Assembly: GCA_025210525.1 (NCBI GenBank)
Contig: JAOARP010000048.1
Span: forward strand, 1-64,000
Origin: Marinisporobacter sp.
Lineage (GTDB): Bacteria; Bacillota; Clostridia; Peptostreptococcales; Thermotaleaceae
Direction: 5' to 3'
Length of the DNA: 64,000 nt
Shown: positions 47,098-56,431 of the stretch, piece after piece
Numbering within the stretch: position 1 is the stretch's first letter
How the letters are laid out: each line of letters begins with the position of its first letter
The notes under the pieces: generated by a model
Seen by the model: the letters and a program-made list of their open reading frames with translations, nothing else
Told to the model about the DNA's origin: nothing
Database searches by the model: none
Made by a program: the position numbers and the translations under genes

Positions 47098-49491
47098 ATG
47101 CTAGATAAAATAAATATTATCCCTTACAAAAGAGAATATAATGGACAAGTACAGGGATATGTAGCAGAAAGGAAAAAAATAGGCAGTTTTGTATCTAAGA
47201 ATACCCTGATCCTTTTGACTATATCTGTATTACTAGGAAGAGCAAGTATTCTAGAAGGACTTGCCCCCTTTGGAATAGCCTTTTATACATCTTTGTTGAC
47301 TAGGGATAAGAAGTATTCATATATGGGATTATTTGTATTATTAGGGATGTTTACCATGGATGCCAATGTGGCTAAATATAGCATTGCATTGGCATTATCT
47401 TTTATTGTGTTTGGTGTAATAGGAGATAAAATACGATTTAAAACTTTATCGACAGCAGCTATAGCAAGTCTGATTATGTTTGTAGCAGGAATTATTTACA
47501 TGCTAGCTACAGAAATTTATATGTACGATGTAGTGATGGAAGGATTCGAATCAATCGTTGTTTTTGTTTTTATTTACATATTATCTTATGCAGTACCTAT
47601 TATTATGCAAAGAACAAATAGAAAAATATTATCAAATGAAGAGTTGATATGTATAGCCATAGGGACAGCTGTTATTGTATCAGGTTTAGCTGATATAGCT
47701 ATAGGCTCCTTCAGAATAGAAAATATATTTGGCTTATTACTAACATTAATATTTGCCTATCATGGAGGAGCTAGTATTGGAGCAAGTGTGGGAATTACCA
47801 TTGGGATCATTACAAGCATGTCAAGTGTTGGGACACCTATGGTTGTTAGTATATATGGATTTTCAGGTTTACTTGCTGGCATATTTAAAGATTTAGGGAA
47901 AAAAGGATCCGTTATAGGAATGATTCTCGGTAATGCAATTCTTACTTTTTATATTAATGGATCTACGGAGGTATTAGTACAGCTTGAAGAAATTATAGCA
48001 AGTTTTGTTGTTTTTATACTTATGCCAAAATCCATGATGAATTATATGGAGAAGTTTGTAAATGCTAATGAGTGTGAAGTAGATCAAACACGTAGTGAAC
48101 GGATTAAGGAAATGGTACATGTTAGATTAAAGGAATATGCAAAAGCATTTTCTGAATTGGCTGTAACTTATGGAAATATTGCAGAGAAAAAAAGAGTGAT
48201 TGATCAAAGCGATATGGCAAATATAGTAGATGAGGTAGTAGAAAAAGCTTGTAAAAATTGTGGCATGTGTAGAAGCTGTTGGCATAATAATTTTTATGGT
48301 ACTTATAATGATGTAATAGATGTAATTACCTACTTAGAGTCTTATGGAGAAATAAAAACAGAAAAAATTCCTGAAGTATTGAAAAAGAGGTGTATCAAGC
48401 TCAATTATTTAATGGATGTAATACAAAGTCGTTTTGAAGTTTATAGAGTTCATTACGAATGGCAGAGAAAGCTATTTGAAAGTAGACAATTGGTAGCAGA
48501 ACAATTTGATGGTGTATCTCATATCATTGATGATTTAGCTAAAGGAATAAACATGAAAATGGATTTTAGAACAGAAGTTGAAGACGCTTTGTATGTAGCC
48601 TTTGATAAAGAAGGGATTCCTATTGATAAGATTACAGTATTCGAGAAAGAAAATAAAAAATTTGAGATTGCAATAGAAAAAAGATGTTGTTTTAATAGAA
48701 AGCAATGTGATACACGAATAGCACCTATTGTAGCTAAGACGATAGGAAGAGAAGTTGTTAGAAAGCCTAAGTTTTGTAAAGCTAATGAAGATACGGGCAC
48801 TTGTTCATTCACGTTGATTGAAGCAGAAAAATATGGAGTGGGAACAGGCTTTTCTAGGGTATCGAAGGATGATAGAGGAATTTGTGGAGACAGCTATTCT
48901 TTTATTGATTTAGCTGATGGTAAGTACATGATGGCGCTGAGTGATGGAATGGGGTCGGGAGAAAGAGCTGCTAAAGAAAGCCAAGCTACTATAGCTATAT
49001 TAGAACAACTGATGGAAGCTGGGTTTGAAAAAAATGTGGCTATAAAAACAATTAATTCCATTCTTGTTTTAAAATCCTCTGAAGAGACCTTTTCAACAAT
49101 GGATTTATCCATAGTTGATTTGTATACAGGAAAAGTAGAATTTGTAAAGATTGGTGCGGCATCTAGCTTTATTAAAAGAGCAAATGGAGGAGTAGAAGCA
49201 ATAAGATCTACCTCTCTTCCAATAGGAATCCTTAATAATATAGACATTGAAAGCTTTGGTCAAAAATTAAATAATGGAGATTTTATAGTGATGATGTCTG
49301 ATGGTGTATTAGATGCAGATACAGATATAGATGAAAAAGAAAAATGGGTTATAGGTGCTCTTGAAAAATTGGATAGTAAAAATCCTCAATTTATTGCAGA
49401 TGAGCTTTTAGATATGGCTATAAAAAAATATGGAAACCAGGTGAAGGACGACATGACTGTGATGGTTTCAAAAATATGGGAAAGACGATAA
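47098..49491 (+). CDS. spoIIE: Stage II sporulation protein E (PP2C phosphatase)
   Basis: A 797-aa membrane phosphatase that dephosphorylates SpoIIAA and so releases sigma-F in the forespore. Residues about 35-300 have ten hydrophobic helices. A central domain follows with the cysteine cluster CKNCGMCRSCW near 383. The C-terminal PP2C domain carries GDSYSFIDLADGKYMMALSDGMGSGERAAKES, read here as separate GDSYSF and SDGMGSG parts, plus MMSDGVLDADTD. The start at 47098 follows GGGTGGTGTT. Confidence 0.95.
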   Translation: MLDKINIIPYKREYNGQVQGYVAERKKIGSFVSKNTLILLTISVLLGRASILEGLAPFGIAFYTSLLTRDKKYSYMGLFVLLGMFTMDANVAKYSIALALSFIVFGVIGDKIRFKTLSTAAIASLIMFVAGIIYMLATEIYMYDVVMEGFESIVVFVFIYILSYAVPIIMQRTNRKILSNEELICIAIGTAVIVSGLADIAIGSFRIENIFGLLLTLIFAYHGGASIGASVGITIGIITSMSSVGTPMVVSIYGFSGLLAGIFKDLGKKGSVIGMILGNAILTFYINGSTEVLVQLEEIIASFVVFILMPKSMMNYMEKFVNANECEVDQTRSERIKEMVHVRLKEYAKAFSELAVTYGNIAEKKRVIDQSDMANIVDEVVEKACKNCGMCRSCWHNNFYGTYNDVIDVITYLESYGEIKTEKIPEVLKKRCIKLNYLMDVIQSRFEVYRVHYEWQRKLFESRQLVAEQFDGVSHIIDDLAKGINMKMDFRTEVEDALYVAFDKEGIPIDKITVFEKENKKFEIAIEKRCCFNRKQCDTRIAPIVAKTIGREVVRKPKFCKANEDTGTCSFTLIEAEKYGVGTGFSRVSKDDRGICGDSYSFIDLADGKYMMALSDGMGSGERAAKESQATIAILEQLMEAGFEKNVAIKTINSILVLKSSEETFSTMDLSIVDLYTGKVEFVKIGAASSFIKRANGGVEAIRSTSLPIGILNNIDIESFGQKLNNGDFIVMMSDGVLDADTDIDEKEKWVIGALEKLDSKNPQFIADELLDMAIKKYGNQVKDDMTVMVSKIWERR

Positions 49492-49517
49492 GGGCCTAAG
49501 AAGGCTCTTTTCTTTTT
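49490..49517 (+). terminator. Terminator after spoIIE
   Basis: AGGGCCT pairs with AGGCTCT (one G-T) and is followed by TTTCTTTTT. Confidence 0.7.
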
Positions 49518-49582
49518 GGAAGAAATAGTATAGAAAGTATTATGCTTGCCAATAATTTAAATAAATATAAGGGAGAGGGCGG

Positions 49583-50320
49583 ATGAAAGTGGAAATTAAA
49601 CAGATCATTTTAGTTACGGATGGAAAGTCAAACATAGGAGGAAATCCTATAACAGTAGCAAAAGATGCAAAAAAAGAAGATATTATTGTGAATACCATTG
49701 GAATTATCGATGAGGGTTGTTGTGATGAGGAGGCTCTTTGTGAGGTAGAAAAAATTGCACAGGCTGGTGGTGGAGTATGGGAAAATACAATGATTCAAAA
49801 TTTAGGAAAGACCATGCATATACTCACTCAAAAAACAGTTAATAAAACTATTGAGACCATTGTAGGAAAGCAATTAAAAAAAATAGTAGGTACTGATCTT
49901 TCTGATATTCCGCCCGAAGTAAGGAGTAAGGTGGTTGATTACATGGATCAGCTTGGAGAGGAAGCAAATGTGAAATGCTGTATTTTGATGGATTGTAGTG
50001 GGAGTATGAAAAACAAGATAAGTACTGCTAGACAAAGCATTATAGAATTGATGAATTCTTTGAATGGAAGAAAGGGAAAAAGCGAAGTAGCAGTTATTGC
50101 TTATCCTGGAGAAAATGGACAATTTACAACCTTAATTAGTGATTTTACGCAAAATATACAAGAAGTGAAAGATAAAATATTTGGACTAAAGACAGGTGGG
50201 ACAACGCCTACAGCAGCAGCTATTAATAGAGGAATATTTCTAATGAAAGGGAATAAAGAGGAAGAAATAGAAGAGATGATTTTAAATAGCGAGCCTCTAT
50301 TAAAAGAGAGTATGGTATAG
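49583..50320 (+). CDS. yabS: VWA-domain protein (YabS-like)
   Basis: A 245-aa protein. The MIDAS DxSxS motif (DCSGSM) is near residue 138 and the threonine segment TGGTTPTAA near 211. The TDG element that normally follows lies instead at the N-terminus (ILVTDGKSNIGGNP near 9), so the fold looks circularly permuted. It follows spoIIE and precedes a kinase-like gene as in Bacillus (yabS-yabT). RBS AGGGAGAGGGCGG. Confidence 0.88.
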   Translation: MKVEIKQIILVTDGKSNIGGNPITVAKDAKKEDIIVNTIGIIDEGCCDEEALCEVEKIAQAGGGVWENTMIQNLGKTMHILTQKTVNKTIETIVGKQLKKIVGTDLSDIPPEVRSKVVDYMDQLGEEANVKCCILMDCSGSMKNKISTARQSIIELMNSLNGRKGKSEVAVIAYPGENGQFTTLISDFTQNIQEVKDKIFGLKTGGTTPTAAAINRGIFLMKGNKEEEIEEMILNSEPLLKESMV

Positions 50321-50348
50321 AAAGCGACTATGAATAGTCGCTTTTTCT
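50321..50348 (+). terminator. Terminator after yabS
   Basis: AAAGCGACTA-TGAA-TAGTCGCTTT is followed by TTC. Confidence 0.8.
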
Positions 50349-50408
50349 TCTATAAAAAGGATAATAGAAGAACGTTTTTTTTAGTAGGAAAGAGAGGTTG
50401 CAGGGAGA

Positions 50409-51299
50409 ATGGATCAAAAATTATATGCCGGGTTTATATTAAAGGGAAAATGGAACCATAATCAATATGAAATCATAAATTTATTAGGGGTTGGGGGAAT
50501 TGGACAAGTTTATAAGGTAAAAGACATGAACAATAAGATTTGGGCACTAAAAATAAGCACCGAGATGCAAAGTATCACAAAGGAATATGATATGTTAAAT
50601 CGATTTAGGTATATAGGTCTTGTTCCTAAGGTAAAAGAAATAGATGATTTTTCTTGTGACAAGGATCAACTATATTATATGGTAATGGAATATATAGAGG
50701 GGAAAAATTTAAAAGAATATATTAAGATAAAACCTATAAATGCAAAAGCTGCTATGGGTATTACAATCCTCATAGGAAAAGCTTTTTTGATGTTGCATAA
50801 AAAAGATTTTATTTTTGGAGATTTAAAATTAGAAAATTTGATGATTGATACAAAAAATAATGTAATAAAAATCATTGATCTAGGAGGTGTTACCCCTATG
50901 GGATCTTCAGTAAAAGAATTTACACCTTTATATGATCGAGCGAGTTGGAATATGGGAATTAGAAGAGGAGATGAAAATTATGATCTTTTCAGTTTAAGCA
51001 TGTTACTTACTACTCTTTTATTAAGAAAAAGTTTTATTCCAGGAAAAATATCTGTGGATGAATTGATAAAAAAGCTAAAAGATATACACATTTCTTCAAT
51101 ATTGACAAATTTAATCCACAAGGGATTTATACAAAATAGCAAATCCTTTAAAGATTTTCTAATAGAATTAGAAAAAATATATATAAATAATATCTATCAA
51201 GAAAAATGTTTTACATTAGATCGACAAAATTTTGCTATCAATATGCTGTTTGTTGGAAGTATATTGTTATTTTTAGGAGTTGTGATCCAATGCTTATAA
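50409..51299 (+). CDS. yabT: Serine/threonine kinase-like protein, tail-anchored (YabT-like)
   Basis: A 296-aa Hanks-type kinase. The glycine loop LGVGGIGQVYKV is near residue 23 and the lysine of ALKIS near 46. The catalytic loop reads FGDLKLENLMI (aspartate, lysine and asparagine kept, the HR of HRD lost) and DFG is DLG. A single transmembrane helix (about 273-295) ends the protein. Bacillus YabT is a DNA-sensing sporulation kinase that phosphorylates RecA. RBS GCAGGGAGA. Confidence 0.87.
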   Translation: MDQKLYAGFILKGKWNHNQYEIINLLGVGGIGQVYKVKDMNNKIWALKISTEMQSITKEYDMLNRFRYIGLVPKVKEIDDFSCDKDQLYYMVMEYIEGKNLKEYIKIKPINAKAAMGITILIGKAFLMLHKKDFIFGDLKLENLMIDTKNNVIKIIDLGGVTPMGSSVKEFTPLYDRASWNMGIRRGDENYDLFSLSMLLTTLLLRKSFIPGKISVDELIKKLKDIHISSILTNLIHKGFIQNSKSFKDFLIELEKIYINNIYQEKCFTLDRQNFAINMLFVGSILLFLGVVIQCL

Positions 51300-51396
51300 A
51301 AAAGTATTTTGATTTAAAAGGGTTTTAAGGGGAAAATATAGAAATATATGAAGGTCTTTCTTTCAAAATTTAAGGTTCAGATAGGAGTATAGATTG

Positions 51397-52782
51397 ATGC
51401 TTGAGAAATTTCTAAAGACAGTAAAAAAACATCATATGTTTCAAAAAGGAGATGGGATTGTAATAGGGGTTTCGGGAGGACCTGATTCTATGACGCTTTT
51501 ACACCTTTTGTATAGAATTAGAGAGGAATATGATTTAAATCTCTATGCAGTTCATCTAAATCATCAATTTAGGGGGAAAGAAGCTGATGAAGATGCAGAA
51601 TATGTAAGGAAGTTTTGTGAAAATATAGGCATAAAATCTTTTATATTTAGTGAGAATATAACCACGTATAGTAATGAGAAAGGCATTACATTTGAAGAGG
51701 CAGGCAGAGAAATAAGATATAAATTATTTCATGAAGTAATGAAAGACATGAAGGCAAATAAAATTGCTGTTGCTCAGAATATGGATGACCAAGCAGAGAC
51801 ACTATTGATGAGACTCATGAGAGGAAGTGGGGTTGAGGGTCTTAGTGCTATTGACTATGTGAGAGAAGATAAAATTATAAGACCTATTTTAGATATTACA
51901 AGAGAAGAGATTGAAAGCTATTGTCGTAAATATGATTTACACCCAAGAATTGATAAAACTAATTTAGAAGCAGTTTACACAAGAAATCGTATAAGATTAG
52001 AACTTATTCCCTACATAGAAGAACATTTTAATAGAAATATTAAACAAGTATTAGCAAGAACAACAAATCTTATAAAAGAAGATAAAGATTTTTTAAATCT
52101 TTCAGCAGAAGAAGCGTATAGAAAGCTTACTAAAAAAGAAAATTCAGAGATTATTATTTGTAAAGAAGCATATGAAAGGCAGCATATAGCTATTAAAAAG
52201 AGAATATTACGTAAAGCAATATTTGAAATTCAAGGGGATTTAAAAGATATACAAAATAAGCATATACAAAAAGTATTAAATTTAATTCAATATGGCCAAG
52301 TAGGAGGTCATATTGATTTGCCGAGAAAGCTTTATGTAGTTTTGGATTATAAAAATGTTGTGATTGGAAAAGGAAAAAGAAAAATAGAAAATAATGATTT
52401 TGAATACAATATAAATATTGGTGAAACATTAAATATAAAAGAGTTAAATACTACTTTAAGAGCGGTAGTTGTAGAGCATAAAGAACTAAAAAACATATCT
52501 AAAGGAAAAAATGAGAAATATTTTGATTTTGATAAAATAAAAAATAATATGATTGTTCGAAATAGAAAAAATGGAGATCGTTTTATACCTCTTGGTATGA
52601 AAGGAAGTAAAAAGTTAAAGGATTTTTTTATTGATCAAAAAATATCTAGAGAAGAGAGAGACAAGATTCCTCTTGTTTGTGATGGAGAAAAAATCATATG
52701 GGTAATCGGACATCGTATGAGTGAAGAATATAAAGTAGGGGAAGATACAAATAAGGTTCTAGTTTTATGCTATAAATCATAG
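51397..52782 (+). CDS. tilS: tRNA(Ile)-lysidine synthetase
   Basis: A 461-aa enzyme that modifies the CAU anticodon of tRNA-Ile2 to lysidine. The PP-loop ATPase motif GVSGGPDSMTLLHLL lies near residue 26, VAQNMDDQAETLLMRLMRGSG near 128, and the C-terminal TilS domains end with RNGDRFIPLGMKGSKKLKDFF. An in-frame TTG one codon earlier is an alternative start behind the same AGGAG. In Bacillus, hpt follows; here it does not. Confidence 0.95.
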   Translation: MLEKFLKTVKKHHMFQKGDGIVIGVSGGPDSMTLLHLLYRIREEYDLNLYAVHLNHQFRGKEADEDAEYVRKFCENIGIKSFIFSENITTYSNEKGITFEEAGREIRYKLFHEVMKDMKANKIAVAQNMDDQAETLLMRLMRGSGVEGLSAIDYVREDKIIRPILDITREEIESYCRKYDLHPRIDKTNLEAVYTRNRIRLELIPYIEEHFNRNIKQVLARTTNLIKEDKDFLNLSAEEAYRKLTKKENSEIIICKEAYERQHIAIKKRILRKAIFEIQGDLKDIQNKHIQKVLNLIQYGQVGGHIDLPRKLYVVLDYKNVVIGKGKRKIENNDFEYNINIGETLNIKELNTTLRAVVVEHKELKNISKGKNEKYFDFDKIKNNMIVRNRKNGDRFIPLGMKGSKKLKDFFIDQKISREERDKIPLVCDGEKIIWVIGHRMSEEYKVGEDTNKVLVLCYKS

Positions 52783-52830
52783 AGCTAGAGGATTTTTCAA
52801 ATATTTAACAACGGAAGATGATTGAATTGA

Positions 52831-52859
52831 TTGTCTTATATAAAAAAATGTGGTAGAAT
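52831..52859 (+). promoter_or_regulatory. Sigma-A promoter of ftsH
   Basis: TTGTCT (52831-52836) and TAGAAT (52854-52859) are 17 bp apart. The promoter lies across an upstream in-frame start at 52850, supporting the later start of ftsH. Confidence 0.7.
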
Positions 52860-52906
52860 TAAAAGATGTTAAATTCAAGAATAACGTTTTGAAAGGAGGG
52901 CTTTGG

Positions 52907-54772
52907 TTGAAGAAATTTTTTAGGGGAGCTAGCTTCTATATACTAATATTTATTATTATCATTTCCATTGTACACTTCTACGGACAGCCAGCGCAAGATA
53001 AATTAAATTTATCCGTTTCAGAATTTATCAACCAATTACAAAAAGAAAATGTTCAAGAAATTACAATAGTGGAAAATGCTATTGTGGGAAAATTGAAAAA
53101 TGATCAAGAATTTAAAACATATATACCACCTGTGGTTCGTTCTGAAATATTAACAGAAAAATATATACTTCCTCAAATGGAAAGTGGAAAATTAGTTGTT
53201 AAGGGAGAGCCACCAGCAAAGACACCATGGTTCTTTGAGATTTTACCTTCTATATTTATGGTTCTAATTTTTGTCGTATTTTGGTTTGTATTTATGCAAC
53301 AATCTCAAGGGGGCGGAAGCCGTGTTATGTCCTTTGGGAAGAGTAAAGCGAAGCTGCATAAAGAAGATGAAAGAAAAAAGGTTACCTTTGATGATGTTGC
53401 AGGGCTTGATGAAGAAAAAGAAGAATTGCAAGAGGTTGTTGATTTCCTAAAGAATCCTAAAAAATATATGGAATTAGGTGCAAGAATCCCAACCGGTATA
53501 TTAATGGTGGGGCCTCCAGGAACAGGAAAAACCTATCTTTCTCGTGCTACAGCAGGAGAAGCAGGGGTACCATTCTTTAGTATAAGTGGTTCTGATTTTG
53601 TTGAAATGTTTGTGGGGGTTGGAGCATCTCGTGTTCGTGACCTTTTTGAACAAGCAAAGAAAAATTCACCATGCATTGTGTTTATAGATGAAATCGATGC
53701 AGTAGGAAGAAAAAGAGGAGCAGGTCTTGGTGGAGGGCATGATGAAAGAGAGCAGACACTAAACCAATTACTTGTGGAGATGGATGGATTTGGTATTAAT
53801 GAGGGAATCATTATTATCGCTGCAACCAACAGACCAGACATCCTAGACCCTGCATTACTTCGTCCAGGTAGATTTGATAGACAGGTAATGGTAGGTGTTC
53901 CAGATATTAAAGGTAGAGAAGAAATATTAAAAGTGCATTGTAAAAATAAGCCTTTAGCAGAAGGTGTAGATTTAAAGGTTCTAGCTAGAAGAACACCTGG
54001 ATTTACTCCAGCAGATATTGAAAATCTAATGAATGAAGCAGCTCTTTTATCTGCTAGAAAGAATGATAAAAAAATAAGTATGAGTACAATTGAAGAAGCT
54101 ATTACAAAAGTAATTGCAGGACCAGAAAAAAGAAGTAGAGTTGTTAGTGAAAAGGATAGAAAGCTTACAGCATTCCATGAGGCAGGGCATGCTGTCGTAG
54201 CAAGAATGCTTCCAAATACAGATCCTGTACATCAAGTTACGATTATTCCTAGAGGTAGAGCAGGTGGATTTACGATGATTCTACCTAAGGAAGAGAAAAG
54301 CTATGCTACAAAGACTGAAATGGAAGAACAGATTGTACATCTTTTAGGAGGTAGAGTTGCTGAAAAGCTAGTATTAAATGATATTAGTACTGGAGCTAGC
54401 AATGACTTAGAAAGAGCTACAAATATTGCTAAAGCTATGGTTACCAAGTATGGAATGAGCGATACCTTAGGACCTATTGCTTATAGCACAGAAGATGAAG
54501 TATTCTTAGGAAGAGATTTTTCTACAAAGAGAAATTATTCAGAAGAAATTGCTTCTAAAATCGATAAAGAAATAAGGATGATTATAGATGAAGGCTATGA
54601 AAAAGCGGAAACCTTATTAAATGAAAATATGGAAAAGCTTCATTTGGTAGCCAATACACTTCTTGAAGTTGAAACCCTTAATGCAGAGGACTTTGAAAAG
54701 CTATTTGCAGAGGAAACAAGTATTTTTGATTTAGAAAAGAAAGATAACTTCTTAGATTTAGACAAAGAATAA
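52907..54772 (+). CDS. ftsH: ATP-dependent zinc metalloprotease FtsH
   Basis: A 621-aa membrane protease that degrades misassembled membrane proteins and regulators. Two transmembrane helices (about 7-26 and 112-130) flank an extracytoplasmic domain. AAA+ Walker A GPPGTGKT is near residue 205 and the SRH follows. The zinc motif HEAGH is near 423. TTG at 52907 follows GAAAGGAGGG. The length is normal; a hydrophilic tail ends the protein. Confidence 0.97.
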   Translation: MKKFFRGASFYILIFIIIISIVHFYGQPAQDKLNLSVSEFINQLQKENVQEITIVENAIVGKLKNDQEFKTYIPPVVRSEILTEKYILPQMESGKLVVKGEPPAKTPWFFEILPSIFMVLIFVVFWFVFMQQSQGGGSRVMSFGKSKAKLHKEDERKKVTFDDVAGLDEEKEELQEVVDFLKNPKKYMELGARIPTGILMVGPPGTGKTYLSRATAGEAGVPFFSISGSDFVEMFVGVGASRVRDLFEQAKKNSPCIVFIDEIDAVGRKRGAGLGGGHDEREQTLNQLLVEMDGFGINEGIIIIAATNRPDILDPALLRPGRFDRQVMVGVPDIKGREEILKVHCKNKPLAEGVDLKVLARRTPGFTPADIENLMNEAALLSARKNDKKISMSTIEEAITKVIAGPEKRSRVVSEKDRKLTAFHEAGHAVVARMLPNTDPVHQVTIIPRGRAGGFTMILPKEEKSYATKTEMEEQIVHLLGGRVAEKLVLNDISTGASNDLERATNIAKAMVTKYGMSDTLGPIAYSTEDEVFLGRDFSTKRNYSEEIASKIDKEIRMIIDEGYEKAETLLNENMEKLHLVANTLLEVETLNAEDFEKLFAEETSIFDLEKKDNFLDLDKE

Positions 54773-54777
54773 TAAAG

Positions 54778-54808
54778 AATCCCTTTGCTTATGCAAAGGG
54801 GTTTTCTT
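54778..54808 (+). terminator. Terminator after ftsH
   Basis: AATCCCTTTGC-TTAT-GCAAAGGGGTT is followed by TTCTT. Confidence 0.88.
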
Positions 54809-54905
54809 ATAAATAGTATAATCAATAACTGTAGAAATGTAGGAAAATTATGTAATCCTTTGAAGAATATAAGACGATTTCCCAGGAAATAATAAAATGA
54901 GAAAG

Positions 54906-54932
54906 AAAAGAACCGAAAAGGGTTCTTTTTTG
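54906..54932 (+). terminator. Second terminator-like hairpin before the fumarase promoter
   Basis: AAGAACC-GAAAAG-GGTTCTT is followed by TTTT. It may insulate the fumarase operon from readthrough. Confidence 0.65.
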
Positions 54933-54940
54933 TATATATA

Positions 54941-54968
54941 TTGGAAGTTTGTAAAATTAGTGTATAAT
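54941..54968 (+). promoter_or_regulatory. Sigma-A promoter of the fumarase-malic enzyme operon
   Basis: TTGGAA (54941-54946) and TATAAT (54963-54968) are 16 bp apart, 41 bp before the start codon. Confidence 0.65.
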
Positions 54969-55008
54969 GGGTATAAGATGAAAATATAGAAAAGGGAGAA
55001 GTGATAAG

Positions 55009-55851
55009 ATGCGGGAAATAGATGTAAAAGACATAGAAAACATTGTAAGAGACCTCTGTATAAAAGCAAACCTTTATTTAGGAGAAGATGTGATCAGTGC
55101 CTTTGAGGAAGCAGAAAAAAAGGAAGCTTCTCCTGTTGGAAAAGAAATCATAAAAAATCTAATCAAGAATGCTGAAATTGCTAAAAATGAAGAGATGCCT
55201 ATTTGTCAGGATACAGGAATGGCTGTATTCTTTGTGGAAGTAGGACAAGATGTCCAATTAGTTGGAGGAAATATTACAGAGGCTATTAATGAAGGAGTAA
55301 GAAGAGGATATAAAGATGGATATTTAAGAAAGTCAGTAGTAAAAGATCCTTTAATAAGAGAAAATACAAAAGATAATACACCTGCTATTATATATTATGA
55401 TATTGTACCAGGAGAAAATATAAAAATTACTTTTGCGCCAAAGGGCTTTGGAAGTGAAAATATGAGCAAAACAAAAATGTTAAAGCCTTCTGATGGGATG
55501 AAGGGTGTTATAGATTTTGTTACTGAAACTGTAATGAATGCAGGACCGAATCCTTGTCCGCCTATCGTTGTGGGTGTTGGGATAGGAGGAACAATGGACA
55601 AAGCAGCTGTTCTTGCTAAAAAGGCACTAACTAGATCTATTGGATCACATAGTGAAAAGGAACATTTAAGAGAAATAGAAGAAATGTTGATAAGAAAAAT
55701 AAATAACTTAGGAATTGGACCTCAAGGGTTAGGAGGAAATACTACGGCTTTAGCTGTGCATGTAGAAAGTTTTCCAACCCATATAGCAGGGCTTCCGGTG
55801 GCTGTAAATATAAACTGTCATGCAGCAAGACATGAAGAAGTAATTTTATAG
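55009..55851 (+). CDS. fumA: Class I fumarate hydratase, alpha subunit
   Basis: A 280-aa subunit of the two-subunit, [4Fe-4S] oxygen-sensitive fumarase that interconverts fumarate and malate. Cysteines likely to hold the cluster are in MPICQDTGMAVFF (near 62), PNPCPPIVVGVGIGG (near 182) and NCHAARH (near 269). RBS AAAGGGAGAAGTGATAAG. It is 13 bp before the beta subunit gene. Confidence 0.95.
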   Translation: MREIDVKDIENIVRDLCIKANLYLGEDVISAFEEAEKKEASPVGKEIIKNLIKNAEIAKNEEMPICQDTGMAVFFVEVGQDVQLVGGNITEAINEGVRRGYKDGYLRKSVVKDPLIRENTKDNTPAIIYYDIVPGENIKITFAPKGFGSENMSKTKMLKPSDGMKGVIDFVTETVMNAGPNPCPPIVVGVGIGGTMDKAAVLAKKALTRSIGSHSEKEHLREIEEMLIRKINNLGIGPQGLGGNTTALAVHVESFPTHIAGLPVAVNINCHAARHEEVIL

Positions 55852-55864
55852 GGAGGCGCATACG

Positions 55865-56428
55865 ATGACTATAAAAAGAATATCTACACCATTAACAAAA
55901 GAAAAGGTAAAAAATCTTAAAGCAGGAGATTCGGTTTATCTATCAGGAACTATTTATACAGGAAGAGACGCAGCTCATGCAAGGTTAGTAGATACAGTGA
56001 ATAGAGGAGAAGAGCTTCCCTTTGATATGAAAGATGCTATTATTTACTATGTAGGTCCTTCCCCTGCAAAGCCAGGAAAACCTATTGGTTCTGCTGGACC
56101 TACTACGAGCTATCGGATGGATGATTTAACTGTTCCGCTCCTTGAAAAGGGACTTACTGGAATGATTGGAAAAGGGTTGAGAAATCAAAAGGTAATAGAT
56201 GGAATGAAAAAGGAGGGGGCAGTATATTTTGCTGCAATTGGTGGAGCCGCAGCACTTATTGCTAACGCTATTAAAAAAGCTGAAATCATTGCTTATGAAG
56301 ATTTAGGACCAGAGGCCGTTAGGAAATTAGAAGTAGAAGATTTTCCAGCTATTGTAGTTATTGATCAGGAAGGGAATAATCTGTACGAGACAGAAAGAGA
56401 AAAATATGCACAATCAGAGGAGGAATAA
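55865..56428 (+). CDS. fumB: Class I fumarate hydratase, beta subunit
   Basis: A 187-aa subunit with the GDSVYLSGTIYTGRDAAHAR opening, KPIGSAGPTTSYRMD, GKGLRNQKV and the GGAAALIANAI segment that completes the active site. RBS TAGGGAGGCGCATACG. It is followed three bases later by malic enzyme, so the genes are coupled. Confidence 0.95.
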   Translation: MTIKRISTPLTKEKVKNLKAGDSVYLSGTIYTGRDAAHARLVDTVNRGEELPFDMKDAIIYYVGPSPAKPGKPIGSAGPTTSYRMDDLTVPLLEKGLTGMIGKGLRNQKVIDGMKKEGAVYFAAIGGAAALIANAIKKAEIIAYEDLGPEAVRKLEVEDFPAIVVIDQEGNNLYETEREKYAQSEEE

Positions 56429-56431
56429 TAA

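Noticed and set aside
52850-52906. An upstream start extending FtsH by 19 residues
   Set aside because: It begins inside the predicted -10 element and has no ribosome site, while TTG at 52907 follows GAAAGGAGGG and gives the usual FtsH N-terminus.
54897-54989. A 30-codon frame beginning with ATG before the fumarase operon
   Set aside because: It runs through a terminator-like hairpin and the fumarase promoter; the composition is unlike a protein. Not called as a gene.
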